This document shows positions 35,493-44,528 of a stretch of DNA of 64,000 bases, piece after piece. Both the position numbers and the translations under genes were made by a program. The stretch's first letter is position 1. Every line of letters starts with the position of its first letter. The DNA is from Clostridiales bacterium PH28_bin88 (GTDB lineage: Bacteria > Bacillota > PH28-bin88): positions 1 to 64,000 of the forward strand of contig LAKY01000013.1 of assembly GCA_000987045.1 (NCBI GenBank). The letters are read 5' to 3'. Below the pieces are notes generated by a model. It made no database searches. It had not been told where the DNA came from and saw only the letters and a program-made list of their open reading frames with translations.

Positions 35493-35609
35493 ATGTTGGG
35501 AATGGCAGACGGTTGGACGGCCATGGTATGGCTCTTAAACATCGGGTCTATGTTGTTATGTGTGGTTTACGGGATCCTGAACTGGAATAAAGGCGGTGAG
35601 GAATGGTGA
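35493..35609 (+). CDS. Symporter small accessory membrane protein
   Basis: A 38-residue peptide with one membrane helix (MVWLLNIGSMLLCVVYGIL) followed by NWNKGGEEW. It has an AAGGAGGAAG site 7 bp before its ATG. Its stop overlaps the start of the next gene in ATGGTGA, so expression is coupled to the symporter. Very small proteins with this layout accompany sodium:solute symporters in many Clostridia and Archaea. The function is probably stabilisation or assembly of the carrier. Confidence 0.8.
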   Translation: MLGMADGWTAMVWLLNIGSMLLCVVYGILNWNKGGEEW

Positions 35610-37219
35610 ATCTAGGAATTCTTGCGGTTATCTTGGTCATCTATATCGGAATCGTGAGCTATCTTACTTACCTGGGTTCGCAACAGACGAAAAATGTGGA
35701 GGACTACGCCGTCGCCGGGCGGCGGATGCCGGGCTGGATTATGGCCCTGTCCTACGCCTCTACGTTTATCAGCACTTCCGCCATCGTCGGGTTTGGCGGG
35801 GCGGCCGGTGTATTCGGTTTTACTCTGTTATGGCTGGCTTTGTTGAACTCGCTACTGGGTATTTTCGTTGCTTTCATTCTCCTGGGGAACCCGATCCGCC
35901 AAATGGCTAATAACCTTAAATCTCATACACTGGCCTCCATGTTGGGCGAACGCTACCAGTCCAAGTTCATCACCTGGTTTATCGGGTTGATGATTTTCCT
36001 GCTGATGCCTGCGTACACCGGGGTAGTGCTGGTCGGCGGCGCCCGGTTCATGCAGGAAGCCCTGCAGATGAACTACCAGTTGGCCCTGGTGGTACTGGCC
36101 GTGATCGTTGCCTTTTACGTCAGCTGGGGTGGACTGAAGGGCGTGATGTACGCCGATGCCTTTATGTGCGGGATGATGCTTTTGGGTATGGTGTTGCTCC
36201 TGTTCAAGACATATGCCGTGGTCGGTGGGGTGACCACGGGGCACCAGGCGTTGACCGGTATCGCCAACCTGGTGCCGGAGAACCTGGCCAAAGGCGGGCA
36301 CCTGGGCTGGACGGCGATGCCCAAATGGGGTTCCCCCATCTGGTGGACTGTAATCAGCACCATCGTGATGGGTGTGGGTATCGGCGTACTGGCCCAGCCG
36401 CAGCTTACCTTACGCTTCCTGACCGTGCCCAGCCGCCAGGCGCTGAACCGCGCGGTGCTGGCCGGCGGGATCAGCGTGTTTTTCTTCACCGGCACTGCCT
36501 TTATGGTCGGGCCCCTGACCAACGTGTTTTTCTACCAAACCACGGGTAAGATTGCCATCGCTGCGGCCCAGGGGAATACCGACCTGATCATTCCCACGTT
36601 CATTAACTCCGTGATGCCCCCCGCCTATATCTACCTCTTCATGGTGACGCTGCTGTCCGCTGCCCTGACCACGGTGCTCGGACTGATTCACGTCCAGAGC
36701 GTGGCCTTTTCCCGGGACCTGCTGGCCACCTGGAACGTGAAGGCTAACCCCATGCTGCTTTCCCGCGCCGGGGTGTATATCGGGACGCTCGGGGCGGTGG
36801 TGATGGCCTTTATCCTGCCCCCCAGCATCATCGCCCGGGCCACCGCCTTCTGGTTTGGCATCTGTGCCGCCGGTATCCTGCCCGCGCTGTTGGGCGCCAT
36901 CTTCTGGCGCCGGGTGACCAAGACGGCGGCTGTGTTGAGCGTGGCTTCGGGCTACGGGGTATCGATCTTCGGTTTTGTTTTCCTACACGCTGCTGAAGCC
37001 GTGCCCTTTGGGATCAGCAAGGCGCTGTTCGGGAAACCGACCCTGCTGCCCTTCCCCTGGACCCACGTGGACCCGCTGTTCTATAGTATCGTCATTTCCG
37101 CGTCAGTCTTGATCATTACGTCATTTGTAGGCAAACCGCTGCCCGAAGAGCACGTGGCCAAGTGCTTTCACGGTATGGGTCGGCGGGAAAGAACGGTGGG
37201 CGAGCAGGTCGGAGTATGA
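35603..37219 (+). CDS. Sodium:solute symporter (SSS family)
   Basis: Carrier of 538 residues with about 13 membrane segments. It shows the SSS signature around DYAVAGRRMPGWIMALSYASTFISTSAIVGFGG at residues 32-65 and the GVGIGVLAQPQLTLRFLT loop in the middle. It likely imports a carboxylate with Na+, perhaps the acid activated by the adjacent ligase. Base composition stands out: one 60-bp stretch at 36421-36480 is 75% GC, while genes on both sides are near 45%, with codons ending in G or C. That suggests recent acquisition, or at least different codon selection. The substrate is unknown. Confidence 0.85.
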   Translation: MVNLGILAVILVIYIGIVSYLTYLGSQQTKNVEDYAVAGRRMPGWIMALSYASTFISTSAIVGFGGAAGVFGFTLLWLALLNSLLGIFVAFILLGNPIRQMANNLKSHTLASMLGERYQSKFITWFIGLMIFLLMPAYTGVVLVGGARFMQEALQMNYQLALVVLAVIVAFYVSWGGLKGVMYADAFMCGMMLLGMVLLLFKTYAVVGGVTTGHQALTGIANLVPENLAKGGHLGWTAMPKWGSPIWWTVISTIVMGVGIGVLAQPQLTLRFLTVPSRQALNRAVLAGGISVFFFTGTAFMVGPLTNVFFYQTTGKIAIAAAQGNTDLIIPTFINSVMPPAYIYLFMVTLLSAALTTVLGLIHVQSVAFSRDLLATWNVKANPMLLSRAGVYIGTLGAVVMAFILPPSIIARATAFWFGICAAGILPALLGAIFWRRVTKTAAVLSVASGYGVSIFGFVFLHAAEAVPFGISKALFGKPTLLPFPWTHVDPLFYSIVISASVLIITSFVGKPLPEEHVAKCFHGMGRRERTVGEQVGV

Positions 37220-37259
37220 GGGGAACTTCACCCCACACCTCATAAAAAACTATATGAAA

Positions 37260-37288
37260 AAGGGGTCGGTGGCACACGCCGACCCCTT
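37260..37288 (+). terminator. Hairpin terminator after the symporter
   Basis: AAGGGGTCGG (37260-37269) pairs perfectly with CCGACCCCTT (37279-37288) around a 9-base loop. A-rich sequence precedes it, so a T tract exists only when it is read leftward. On the plus strand the U tail is weak (TTCCC). It is best read as the symporter terminator, with possible activity in both directions. Confidence 0.6.
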
Positions 37289-37383
37289 CCCATCCCCGAT
37301 ATAATGTGTGTGCATGCACCTTTCTCAACCTGAAAACCCTGGAAAAATCTTATTTAACAAATGATCAAAGGAATGATTTATCG

Positions 37384-38229
37384 ATGCGTACCCCGGTAAT
37401 CGATTTTCACATTCACCCGATTTGTTACGAAAAATATTGCTTTTCATCCGAGGAGTGGATCAAGCAAAGGCATCAAAAATCTGATGAAGAATGGCAGGAT
37501 TTTATTAAATACTATTCCGAACCTTATAACTTTACCCAATATCTTCGGGATAACGGGGTGGATTACGGGATAATCCTGGCTGAGTTGAGCCCTATCACCA
37601 CCGGTATTTGCCCTAACGAGTATGTGGCTGGATTTACCAGGGGGCAGGATAGGCTGATCCCATTCGCCAGTCTAAACCCTTTTCTGATAGGTAATCCTCG
37701 GCAAGAACTCTCACGCCTGGTCAGCGAGAATGGTTTCAGGGGATTAAAAATTTATCCTACCTACCACTATTTTTATCCCAATGACCGCCTGTTGTACCCC
37801 ATCTACGCCAAAGCGGAAGAACTCCAGATTCCGGTAATGGTACATACCGGTTCTTCAGTCTTTCGAGGAGCACGCCTGGAGTATGGTGACCCGCTTTTTT
37901 TGGACGATGTGGCTGTAGACTTTCCCGGCATTCAGATTGTCCTGGTGCACAGTGGGCGAGGTTTTTGGTATAACCATGCCTTTTTCCTGGCCAGTCTTCA
38001 TTCAAACATATATATGGAGGTGGCCGGTCTTCCCCCGCAAAAGCTCTTACATTACTTTCCGGAGCTTGAGCGTAACGCGGACAAAATCATCTTTGGATCG
38101 GATTGGCCAGGGGTGACAAGTATTCGCAGTAACATTGAAACCCTTCGTGAGCTTCCCCTGGAATCATCCACCAAGGAAAAAATCTTGGGAGGCAACGCCG
38201 ATAGAATACTTAAACTAAAGGATTGCTGA
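37384..38229 (+). CDS. Amidohydrolase-family protein (amidohydrolase 2, ACMSD-like)
   Basis: TIM-barrel metallohydrolase of 281 residues from the ATG at 37384, where AAAGGA lies upstream. Metal-ligand motif DFHIHP is at the N-terminus, MVHTGSS in the middle, LVHSGRG near residue 190 and the final acidic ligand in IIFGSDWPGV. Such proteins hydrolyse amides or decarboxylate aromatic acids without redox cofactors. The neighbourhood suggests a small organic acid substrate. The specific reaction is not readable. Confidence 0.75.
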   Translation: MRTPVIDFHIHPICYEKYCFSSEEWIKQRHQKSDEEWQDFIKYYSEPYNFTQYLRDNGVDYGIILAELSPITTGICPNEYVAGFTRGQDRLIPFASLNPFLIGNPRQELSRLVSENGFRGLKIYPTYHYFYPNDRLLYPIYAKAEELQIPVMVHTGSSVFRGARLEYGDPLFLDDVAVDFPGIQIVLVHSGRGFWYNHAFFLASLHSNIYMEVAGLPPQKLLHYFPELERNADKIIFGSDWPGVTSIRSNIETLRELPLESSTKEKILGGNADRILKLKDC

Positions 38230-38236
38230 GAAGTTG

Positions 38237-39151
38237 CTAACAGCAATACCACAACAAGATCCCCCCCTGTACAGAGAACTCCACCTTCTTCTCTTCCAGT
38301 AGGTATCCCAAATAGGCGGCAATGGTCGTGCGGTACAGGTAGTAACTTCCCAAATCCCGTGGAGTAACGCCAAACTGTTCCAACAGGTATTTAATTACTT
38401 CCTCGTTTCCCCTTGGCTCTTGAAGGAAATGGAGCACAAGGTCACAGGTCTTATTAATCCGGTTACGGTACGCTTTTAAGTGAGGCGCCAGCTCATCGGG
38501 TACCCGGTAGACCTGCCCGTGCCCCGGAACCACGTACTCTATCTCCAGGCTGCAAAGGTTTGCCAGTTTATCCACAGCCTCCAGGGAGCGTTGCACGTCC
38601 ACTAAGAAAGGGATACCGTGTTTTTCCAGTACGTTTTGATCAAGAAAGGCATCGCCGCAGAAAAGTACCCCGTCCACTGAATAACCCAACATTCCGTGGC
38701 TATGACCTGCTAGATCCCATAGGTCTACCTGCCATCCTGCCAATTCTGTGGGAACCTGTTCACCAGGGTTCAGCAGACCGTCTACTGGTGATGGTGTGGC
38801 CATCAGAAACTTGTTTCGCAACATTTGCGGGGGAAATGCGCCGCTGTTGAGGTAGGTTGGTTCCCACCAGGGGTGCTTCAAGACATCTGCCTCGACGTCG
38901 GAAGCGTATACCCTGGCACCGGTCTTTTGCACCAGGGTCTGATTTCCACCAAAGTGGTCAGCGTGGGCGTGGGTATTGAGGATCCCTGCTATTGTCCAGG
39001 CTCCCGTTCTTACCGCTGTGTGGAGCCTAGCGCCGCTGCTTTTGTCCAGGCCGGTATCCACCACCAGGCACTGTTGAGAGTCCGGGCACAAGATAACTCC
39101 TATGTTGACAACACCGGGTAATAAATAGACCCTGGAAGTCAGACGCAACAT
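38237..39151 (-). CDS. Metallo-beta-lactamase-fold hydrolase
   Basis: Protein of 304 residues with the dinuclear metal motif THAHADHFGG near residue 65, further ligands in DLAGHSHGMLGY and LFCGDAFLD, and YVVPGHGQVY. A C-terminal winged-helix-like part (EQFGVTPRDLGSYYLYRTTIAAYLGYLLEEKKVEF) follows the lactamase fold. Members include thioesterases and glyoxalase II-like enzymes; substrate unknown. It is convergent with the amidohydrolase, with 7 bp between stops. Confidence 0.8.
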   Translation of the reverse strand: MLRLTSRVYLLPGVVNIGVILCPDSQQCLVVDTGLDKSSGARLHTAVRTGAWTIAGILNTHAHADHFGGNQTLVQKTGARVYASDVEADVLKHPWWEPTYLNSGAFPPQMLRNKFLMATPSPVDGLLNPGEQVPTELAGWQVDLWDLAGHSHGMLGYSVDGVLFCGDAFLDQNVLEKHGIPFLVDVQRSLEAVDKLANLCSLEIEYVVPGHGQVYRVPDELAPHLKAYRNRINKTCDLVLHFLQEPRGNEEVIKYLLEQFGVTPRDLGSYYLYRTTIAAYLGYLLEEKKVEFSVQGGILLWYCC

Positions 39152-39200
39152 AACAGAATGCCCCTTCTTACCAAATGCTCTTTTCGCATTCTCTTCACGG

Positions 39201-40127
39201 CTAGTAGACTTTAGGCATTGATTCCGAAGAGTTCAGATCATTTTCTATATGGCCTTTTCCTACACCCTTTCCGCTCTGTAGCCACATAATACTGCCGAGG
39301 ATGAAAACTCCTCCAATAAGCTGCGGGCCGGATAGTTTTTCGGCAAACAGGAGACCAGAAAGGCCAACGGTAACAACCGGCTCCAAGATACTTACAATCG
39401 AGGCCCGGGACGGTCCGATCAGACTGATACCAAAGAAAAAAGTGGATATGGCAACAAATGTACTGAAAAAGGCCACTAACAGGGAGGCTAACCATGCCAC
39501 CCAGGTAAAGCCGAAGCTAATGCTCTGGGTGAATAGACCTGCCCCCCAAAATACCAGAGCCGCCGAGGTGGAGATATAAGCGGCAGCAACCATAGACGGT
39601 ATACCCTTTAGGAGGCGACCGTTTACGACTATATATACGGAGTATATAAGAGCAGCCGTCAAAATCGCACCTACCCCTAAAAGGTTAAGCCCTTGAAAAG
39701 AGGGACCAAGCACCAGGACCAGTCCTATGAAGGACAGTACCAGAGCTTGTAGTTGCCGCGTACTGGCGCGTTCGTCCCCCAGCACCACCGATAAAACAAA
39801 GACGATAGCCGGGTAGGCGTAAAGCAGCATCGCCACCATTGAAACGGGGATGAGACGCACGGATAAAAAATAGAGGGCGGAAAAACTCCCGTAACCTATC
39901 CCCCCTAAGATAAGGAGGAAGACCATTGCGCGTTTCGATACACGCGGGTTGATCCCCTTATACCATAACAACAGCCAGAATAGTACGGCTGCGGTCAGGA
40001 ACCGGATAGCCAGCACCGTTACTGCATTGGCACCGTCGTCATACGCGAACTTCGCAAAGATCCCAAGGGTACCAAAGCCGGCGGCAGAGACTGCAGTCGC
40101 CAGGATACCCCATCGTTCCTTATTCAA
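39201..40127 (-). CDS. EamA/DMT-family transporter
   Basis: Membrane protein of 308 residues with ten hydrophobic segments arranged as two EamA repeats. The first repeat is GILATAVSAAGFGTLGIFAKFAYDDGANAVTVLAIRFLTAAVLFWLLL, and the second ends SILEPVVTVGLSGLLFAEKLSGPQLIGGVFILGSIM. These are drug/metabolite or amino-acid exporters. Monocistronic by position. Substrate not deducible. Confidence 0.85.
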   Translation of the reverse strand: MNKERWGILATAVSAAGFGTLGIFAKFAYDDGANAVTVLAIRFLTAAVLFWLLLWYKGINPRVSKRAMVFLLILGGIGYGSFSALYFLSVRLIPVSMVAMLLYAYPAIVFVLSVVLGDERASTRQLQALVLSFIGLVLVLGPSFQGLNLLGVGAILTAALIYSVYIVVNGRLLKGIPSMVAAAYISTSAALVFWGAGLFTQSISFGFTWVAWLASLLVAFFSTFVAISTFFFGISLIGPSRASIVSILEPVVTVGLSGLLFAEKLSGPQLIGGVFILGSIMWLQSGKGVGKGHIENDLNSSESMPKVY

Positions 40128-40218
40128 AGATGTGCCCCTTTCTAACTATACAATATAATAGCTCAGGACTTCCACGACAACATATCTTCAAAAAATGTAA
40201 ATGCCTCATAAACCCGAT

Positions 40219-41388
40219 CTACGCCTGTTTTCTTCGTCCGACCTGCCTACCTTTTTCGAGAATAAGCTGCTCATAGGCATCCGCCATCCGGCTAGCACAG
40301 GCCTGGGACGACATTTGTTTTACATTCTCCCTGGCGCTAGCCGATAAACGCAAGCGTAGTCCATCATCTTGAATCACCTGTAAAATCCGCCCGGCCAGCG
40401 CCTCCTCTGTGGGTTCGGTCAGGTACCCGTCGGAACCGTCTATTACCATCTCGGCTGCACCAAAGGCGCGCACTGCAACAACAGGTAGACCCGCTGCTTT
40501 GGCTTCTCCAAGTACAATGCCCTGTGTCTCGGTCACCGAAGCAAACACGAACAGGTCGGCTCCGGCGTAGCACTTCACCACCTCTTCTCGCGGCAACAAA
40601 CCGGTAAAAATGACCTGTCGACTTAGGTCCATGGACGCCACTATTTCATGTAAAGTTTCAGATTGGGGGCCTCCACCCACTAGTACCAGTCGTGCCACAG
40701 GGGCATGCCGGTAAACCCTGGCGAAGGACTTTAACAGGAGTCCCAGGTTTTTTTCTGTACTCATTCGTCCTACGTGGAGCAAAATTTTCTCCTGTTCCCC
40801 GATACCATACTGCCGCCGCAACCAGCCACGATCTACCCCGTTGAATTCGTCCAACTCGATGCCTGTGGGGATGATCCGGATAGGTTGGCTAACTCCCCCA
40901 TTTACCAGCACCTGACTGACGACTGTGGTGGGGGCAATCACCAGGTCACACATATTACAAAAGTCACGCGTAATCTTACGGATGATTACTTTTGATAGGT
41001 TCTTACCGATGGGTACGTAATGGATATACTGGTCGTACAAGGTGTGGTAAGTACATACCAGTGGAAGGTTGTTTTGCCTTGCATACCGTGCTCCCAGTCT
41101 TCCCAACAAAAAGGGTGAATGCACGTGGATGACGTCGAGACCCAAGCGACGCGCGGTGTATCTCAGTTGGAGTGAAAAAGGAATAGCAAGCGTGAAATCC
41201 TGATTGGTGGGAGAAGGGATAGAAATAAAGCGAAACACCCGTGGTTCGGGCACACTGTCCGGATACTTGGGAGCAAAAACATATATCTCATGACCCAGGT
41301 TTGTCAATTCTCTGGAAAAGGTTTCTATAGAGCGTACCACTCCACTGGTGTATGGCCGGAAGCTGTCGGTAAAGAAACCTATCTTCAA
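40219..41388 (-). CDS. GT4-family glycosyltransferase
   Basis: GT-B fold transferase of 389 residues from a TTG at 41388 with GAGGAGG 9 bp upstream; the protein then begins KIGFFTDSFRPYTSGVVRSIETFSREL. Donor-binding half: LLHVGRMSTEKNLGLLLKSF, then FASVTETQGIVLGEAKAAGLPVVAV with the family's E-x7-E motif. It resembles diacylglycerol glucosyltransferases and mannosyltransferases that act on lipids at the cytoplasmic membrane. The acceptor is not certain. Confidence 0.82.
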   Translation of the reverse strand: MKIGFFTDSFRPYTSGVVRSIETFSRELTNLGHEIYVFAPKYPDSVPEPRVFRFISIPSPTNQDFTLAIPFSLQLRYTARRLGLDVIHVHSPFLLGRLGARYARQNNLPLVCTYHTLYDQYIHYVPIGKNLSKVIIRKITRDFCNMCDLVIAPTTVVSQVLVNGGVSQPIRIIPTGIELDEFNGVDRGWLRRQYGIGEQEKILLHVGRMSTEKNLGLLLKSFARVYRHAPVARLVLVGGGPQSETLHEIVASMDLSRQVIFTGLLPREEVVKCYAGADLFVFASVTETQGIVLGEAKAAGLPVVAVRAFGAAEMVIDGSDGYLTEPTEEALAGRILQVIQDDGLRLRLSASARENVKQMSSQACASRMADAYEQLILEKGRQVGRRKQA

Positions 41389-41536
41389 GCGTAAAACCTC
41401 CTCTGGGAAAGCTAACAAAAACAACCTCAATTTCTATTCCTGTAATCTTCTATATCTTCGCTCCTGACTCTGATATTTCCTTTGGAGGAAAGGTGTACTC
41501 AAGAAAAAGTTGTAGACACTTTCGAGCATAATAATA

Positions 41537-42406
41537 CTAAGCAACGTGATACAGATCACCGCAGTCGACAACCAGCCCCATTTTCTCAAGGCGCCGAAGG
41601 TGTTTCTCGATCATGATCCTCTCAAATAACTGGTATAGAGCGACAGGTTCCGGAAACTTACGGTAGATGAAATTTTCTGCGACAATATCATCCAGGCTCC
41701 TGGGCCGCACCAGGAAATCCAGGATCAGCCTTTCCCGATTAAAGATGACCTGTAAGTAGTCCATCAACCTTTCTTGTATGTTTTCTGTTACAGGTGGTTC
41801 ATGGCTGGTAATTATAACCCGGGGGTTCATCGCGATGAGTTTATGAATGGAGTCGATGAACTGGTCAATATCAGAGGTCTCGTTACCATACCAGGGTCCA
41901 AAAGGTGTAACGTCAACATCCGCCGCAAACAGCACCCCCGAAGTTTCTTCGTAAAAGGCGCTGTGGCCGGGGGTGTGTCCAGGGGTGTGGATTACCCTCA
42001 GTCTGGTTGCACCGAAGTTAATCAAGTCACCGTCCTGTAACTCCACGTCCACCTGGGAACAGGGGTAACTGGTGTTAAAAATGGTTTCAGGCGCAGCAGG
42101 CACCCGGCAAAGGCCTGATGAGTACCTGAACTTTTCCCTGGAACGCATCACAGGAGCATCCAGGCGGTGGGCATGTACCAGTGCGTGTGGAAACATCCTG
42201 TTGTTGTGGACATGGTCGATGTGATAGTGAGAGTTGATCAATAGTTCGATGCTTTTTTTCTGGATTTTTTCCAAACGGTTTTTCCCAGCTCCCGTATCTA
42301 TTAAGCCTGCATGCCGGTCCTGAATATACAAAGAATTGGAATAGGGAAACCTTCCCTGATTCTCCCCAACTAAAAGGTACAGGTGATCGGTAATTTCCTT
42401 TATCAT
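41537..42406 (-). CDS. Metallo-beta-lactamase-fold hydrolase
   Basis: Protein of 289 residues with metal motif NSHYHIDHVHNNRMF near residue 60, HTPGHTPGHSAFYEE, LFAADVDVTPFGPWYG and TSHEPPV. The C-terminal helix-rich domain (YRKFPEPVALYQLFERIMIEKHLRRLEKMGLV) is like the winged helix of lactamase-fold thioesterase-like proteins. It is a different type from the lactamase-fold gene 2.4 kb to the left. Function unknown. Confidence 0.78.
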   Translation of the reverse strand: MIKEITDHLYLLVGENQGRFPYSNSLYIQDRHAGLIDTGAGKNRLEKIQKKSIELLINSHYHIDHVHNNRMFPHALVHAHRLDAPVMRSREKFRYSSGLCRVPAAPETIFNTSYPCSQVDVELQDGDLINFGATRLRVIHTPGHTPGHSAFYEETSGVLFAADVDVTPFGPWYGNETSDIDQFIDSIHKLIAMNPRVIITSHEPPVTENIQERLMDYLQVIFNRERLILDFLVRPRSLDDIVAENFIYRKFPEPVALYQLFERIMIEKHLRRLEKMGLVVDCGDLYHVA

Positions 42407-42440
42407 ATTAGAATGGTTTTCCTCCTAGCGGTAGAGGTAT

Positions 42441-42569
42441 CTAGAATCTTTGACGTGATATTTTCATCCTCACAAACAGGTATACACCGTATACTAGGAG
42501 TACGGTTCCAAGAAAGGCCAAAGTTAAGGGGCCATACTCCTTTAGTAACCAGATTATCCACCTGTCCAT
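42441..42569 (-). CDS. Small single-pass membrane protein (42 residues)
   Basis: An ATG at 42569 with GGGAGG 7 bp upstream opens a 42-residue frame, MDRWIIWLLKEYGPLTLAF followed by LGTVLLVYGVYLFVRMKISRQRF. One membrane helix spans about residues 14-33 with a basic C-terminal tail, which suggests a cytoplasmic C-terminus. The frame ends 35 bp before the lactamase-fold gene on the same strand and may be co-transcribed with it. I do not recognise the family. Confidence 0.55.
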   Translation of the reverse strand: MDRWIIWLLKEYGPLTLAFLGTVLLVYGVYLFVRMKISRQRF

Positions 42570-42688
42570 CGCCAACCTCCCAGGATATCATGTCAACAAA
42601 CTTGCCTTGGAAAGTAATTTTCCCACCAGGAGGGGGGATTCATGCTTGTAATACAGGCGATAAAGAAGTCCCCACCAAGTGTTTCTTA

Positions 42689-43537
42689 TCAGTTCCTATA
42701 CTTGGCAAGCAATTCTTTTAGCCTGGGCCGGTTGGTGAGGTACTTGTCCCGGGAAGGCACGATCCAATCGGCCAGATGAAAACGGCGATGTTCCGGGCTC
42801 CAAAAGTGATCCTTCAGGCTTTCCGGATCAAAGAGTATTTTATGACCTGCAGAAGTGGGAACGAGGTTACCCCGGGCCAGGCAAATGGGGCAGGTTACAC
42901 TGCCATCAGGATCCAACCGTAAAGCCCTGCTGTAACAGATTGGGCATTGAGTCTCCCCTGCCTGGCGTGCTGTAATACCTTGGATTAGACCCAGGGCAAC
43001 CTTTCTTCCCAATTCCCGTGCCCTTTCCGGTATTTCCGGCTGTAACAGCACCTCGGCCGGACCCGGCGAGTAAGCCTCCAGGTAATCCAGCACGCGGTAT
43101 CCGAAAGCCAGGGCAAACTGGTTTAACAGCTCCACACCCAGGGGGTTCCAACGTGCGTTTCCGGCCACGGTAATGGTAACTGCTACCCGCTGCCGACCAC
43201 TGAACTTTTCTAGGTAGGGTGAAAGCATCAAGCCGCGGTCACAGGCGCGTTTGATGACAGCAGTGGGGCTCAGGAGATAGGTAGGTGCAGCGACAATCAA
43301 TCCATCCGCGGCAAGCACCTTATCGATCAGCCGGGGCATATCGTCCCCTGTCACCGCGCAAGTACCCTTGTAGACACAGGAGAGACACCCCCGGCATGTT
43401 TCTATATTAAGATCTGCCAAGCGAAGGACGTCCACCCGGACGCCGGCCTCTTTTGCTCCTTCCACCGCCTCTGACAGCAGCACATCACAGTTTCCTAATT
43501 TTCGTTTAGATCCTAATAGCGCTAGAATTGTTGACAT
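42689..43537 (-). CDS. Flavodoxin-like NAD(P)H-dependent FMN reductase with ferredoxin-like and zinc-ribbon cysteines
   Basis: Iron-sulfur-flavoprotein-type protein of 282 residues. The N-terminal flavodoxin fold starts TILALLGSKRKLGNCDVLLSEA. A compact cysteine motif CRGCLSCVYKGTC (C48, C51, C54, C60) fits a [4Fe-4S] cluster, and the flavin-binding APTYLLSPTAVIKRACDRG follows. Unusually, a CPIC-x16-CPIC zinc ribbon lies at about residues 199-221, followed by a C-terminal extension ending LFDPESLKDHFWSPEHRRFHLADWIVP. It overlaps the alpha/beta hydrolase gene by 16 bp. Redox partner unknown. Confidence 0.75.
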   Translation of the reverse strand: MSTILALLGSKRKLGNCDVLLSEAVEGAKEAGVRVDVLRLADLNIETCRGCLSCVYKGTCAVTGDDMPRLIDKVLAADGLIVAAPTYLLSPTAVIKRACDRGLMLSPYLEKFSGRQRVAVTITVAGNARWNPLGVELLNQFALAFGYRVLDYLEAYSPGPAEVLLQPEIPERARELGRKVALGLIQGITARQAGETQCPICYSRALRLDPDGSVTCPICLARGNLVPTSAGHKILFDPESLKDHFWSPEHRRFHLADWIVPSRDKYLTNRPRLKELLAKYRN

Positions 43538-44307
43538 CGTTGTTCCTCCTTCCTCAGCCTTCTGAGAAACCCCTCAATTGTGCCGGCCACCTCCACCGGT
43601 TTTTCCAGCATTACCATGTGCCCGGCGTTAGGCACAACAACCAACTCTGCCTCGAAAATTTGGGACTTAAGAAATTGAGAGTACTTGACAGGTGTTAAGC
43701 GGTCCTCCTCCCCGCATACAACAAGTGTGGGAACCTGCACCCCTGCGAGGCGGTCCATCACATCCCACCTGTCGCAGGCGGAAAAGTCCTTAAAAAAAAC
43801 GTCAACCGGGACAGTGCATAACTCCTGCTGGGCCAGCCTGAGTAATTCGGGGGCAGTGTTAGACCCGTAGGCTAATACCGGTAACTCTGTTAACACCCGG
43901 CCCTGGCGAAGTTGCTCCAAAATTTGAGGGGCAACCCGCAAGCGCGCACCGGCGCCAATCAGGACGAGACTTTCTAAGCTATCCGGGTACTGCAAAACAT
44001 AGTCTAAAGCGATCCCACCGCCCATGGAATGCCCGACCAGTACTACCCGCGGAATGTTCAGAAGTTTGACTAAATCATTAAGCCAGTCACGGTAGGTACT
44101 TATAGCGTCAGCTGCTGTTCCCTCCGATCTTCCGTGGCCTGGCAGGTCCACTGCCACCACGAAGTGGTCGATAGAAAAATTATTAATTAACGGCCACCAG
44201 TGCCGGTGGTTGCCGCCAGCGCCATGAATAAAGAGGATCATCCGATCTGAGCGGCCGCCCCGAGAGGCGAAAAAGATCTTTTTCCCCTTTAAGGTAACAA
44301 AAGGCAA
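43522..44307 (-). CDS. Alpha/beta hydrolase
   Basis: Protein of 261 residues with oxyanion segment FIHGAGGNHRHWWPLI near residue 25, nucleophile elbow GHSMGGGIALDYV (Ser about 93), acid CGEEDRLTPV and catalytic His in NAGHMVMLEKP. All three members of the triad are present. It resembles ring-product hydrolases and carboxylesterases. The 16-bp overlap with the flavoprotein gene indicates coupled expression. Substrate unknown. Confidence 0.85.
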   Translation of the reverse strand: MPFVTLKGKKIFFASRGGRSDRMILFIHGAGGNHRHWWPLINNFSIDHFVVAVDLPGHGRSEGTAADAISTYRDWLNDLVKLLNIPRVVLVGHSMGGGIALDYVLQYPDSLESLVLIGAGARLRVAPQILEQLRQGRVLTELPVLAYGSNTAPELLRLAQQELCTVPVDVFFKDFSACDRWDVMDRLAGVQVPTLVVCGEEDRLTPVKYSQFLKSQIFEAELVVVPNAGHMVMLEKPVEVAGTIEGFLRRLRKEEQRCQQF

Positions 44308-44453
44308 ATTGCTCCCTCCCCCTTTGCCCTTCCATATTCGCTTTTGCTAGCAAGGATCCTGCCGGGGGTAAAGTTTTTTCGCGTTTGTGGTCTCTTAATA
44401 AAGAACTTCAAGCAACTGGTGTTACTACATGACACAGGTTTCTTATTGTAACA

Positions 44454-44482
44454 TTGACGCGCCGCACTTCTGGTGCTAGATT
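44454..44482 (+). promoter_or_regulatory. Sigma-A-type promoter of the asparaginase gene
   Basis: TTGACG (44454-44459) and TAGATT (44477-44482) are separated by exactly 17 bp, 47 bp before the start codon. Just downstream CATGTT and AACATG (44489-44507) form an inverted repeat with a 7-bp spacer over the expected transcription start, a possible repressor site. Confidence 0.5.
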
Positions 44483-44528
44483 AAGACTAGCATGTTAGAA
44501 ACCAACATGGTCAAAGGAGTTGGTTGTC

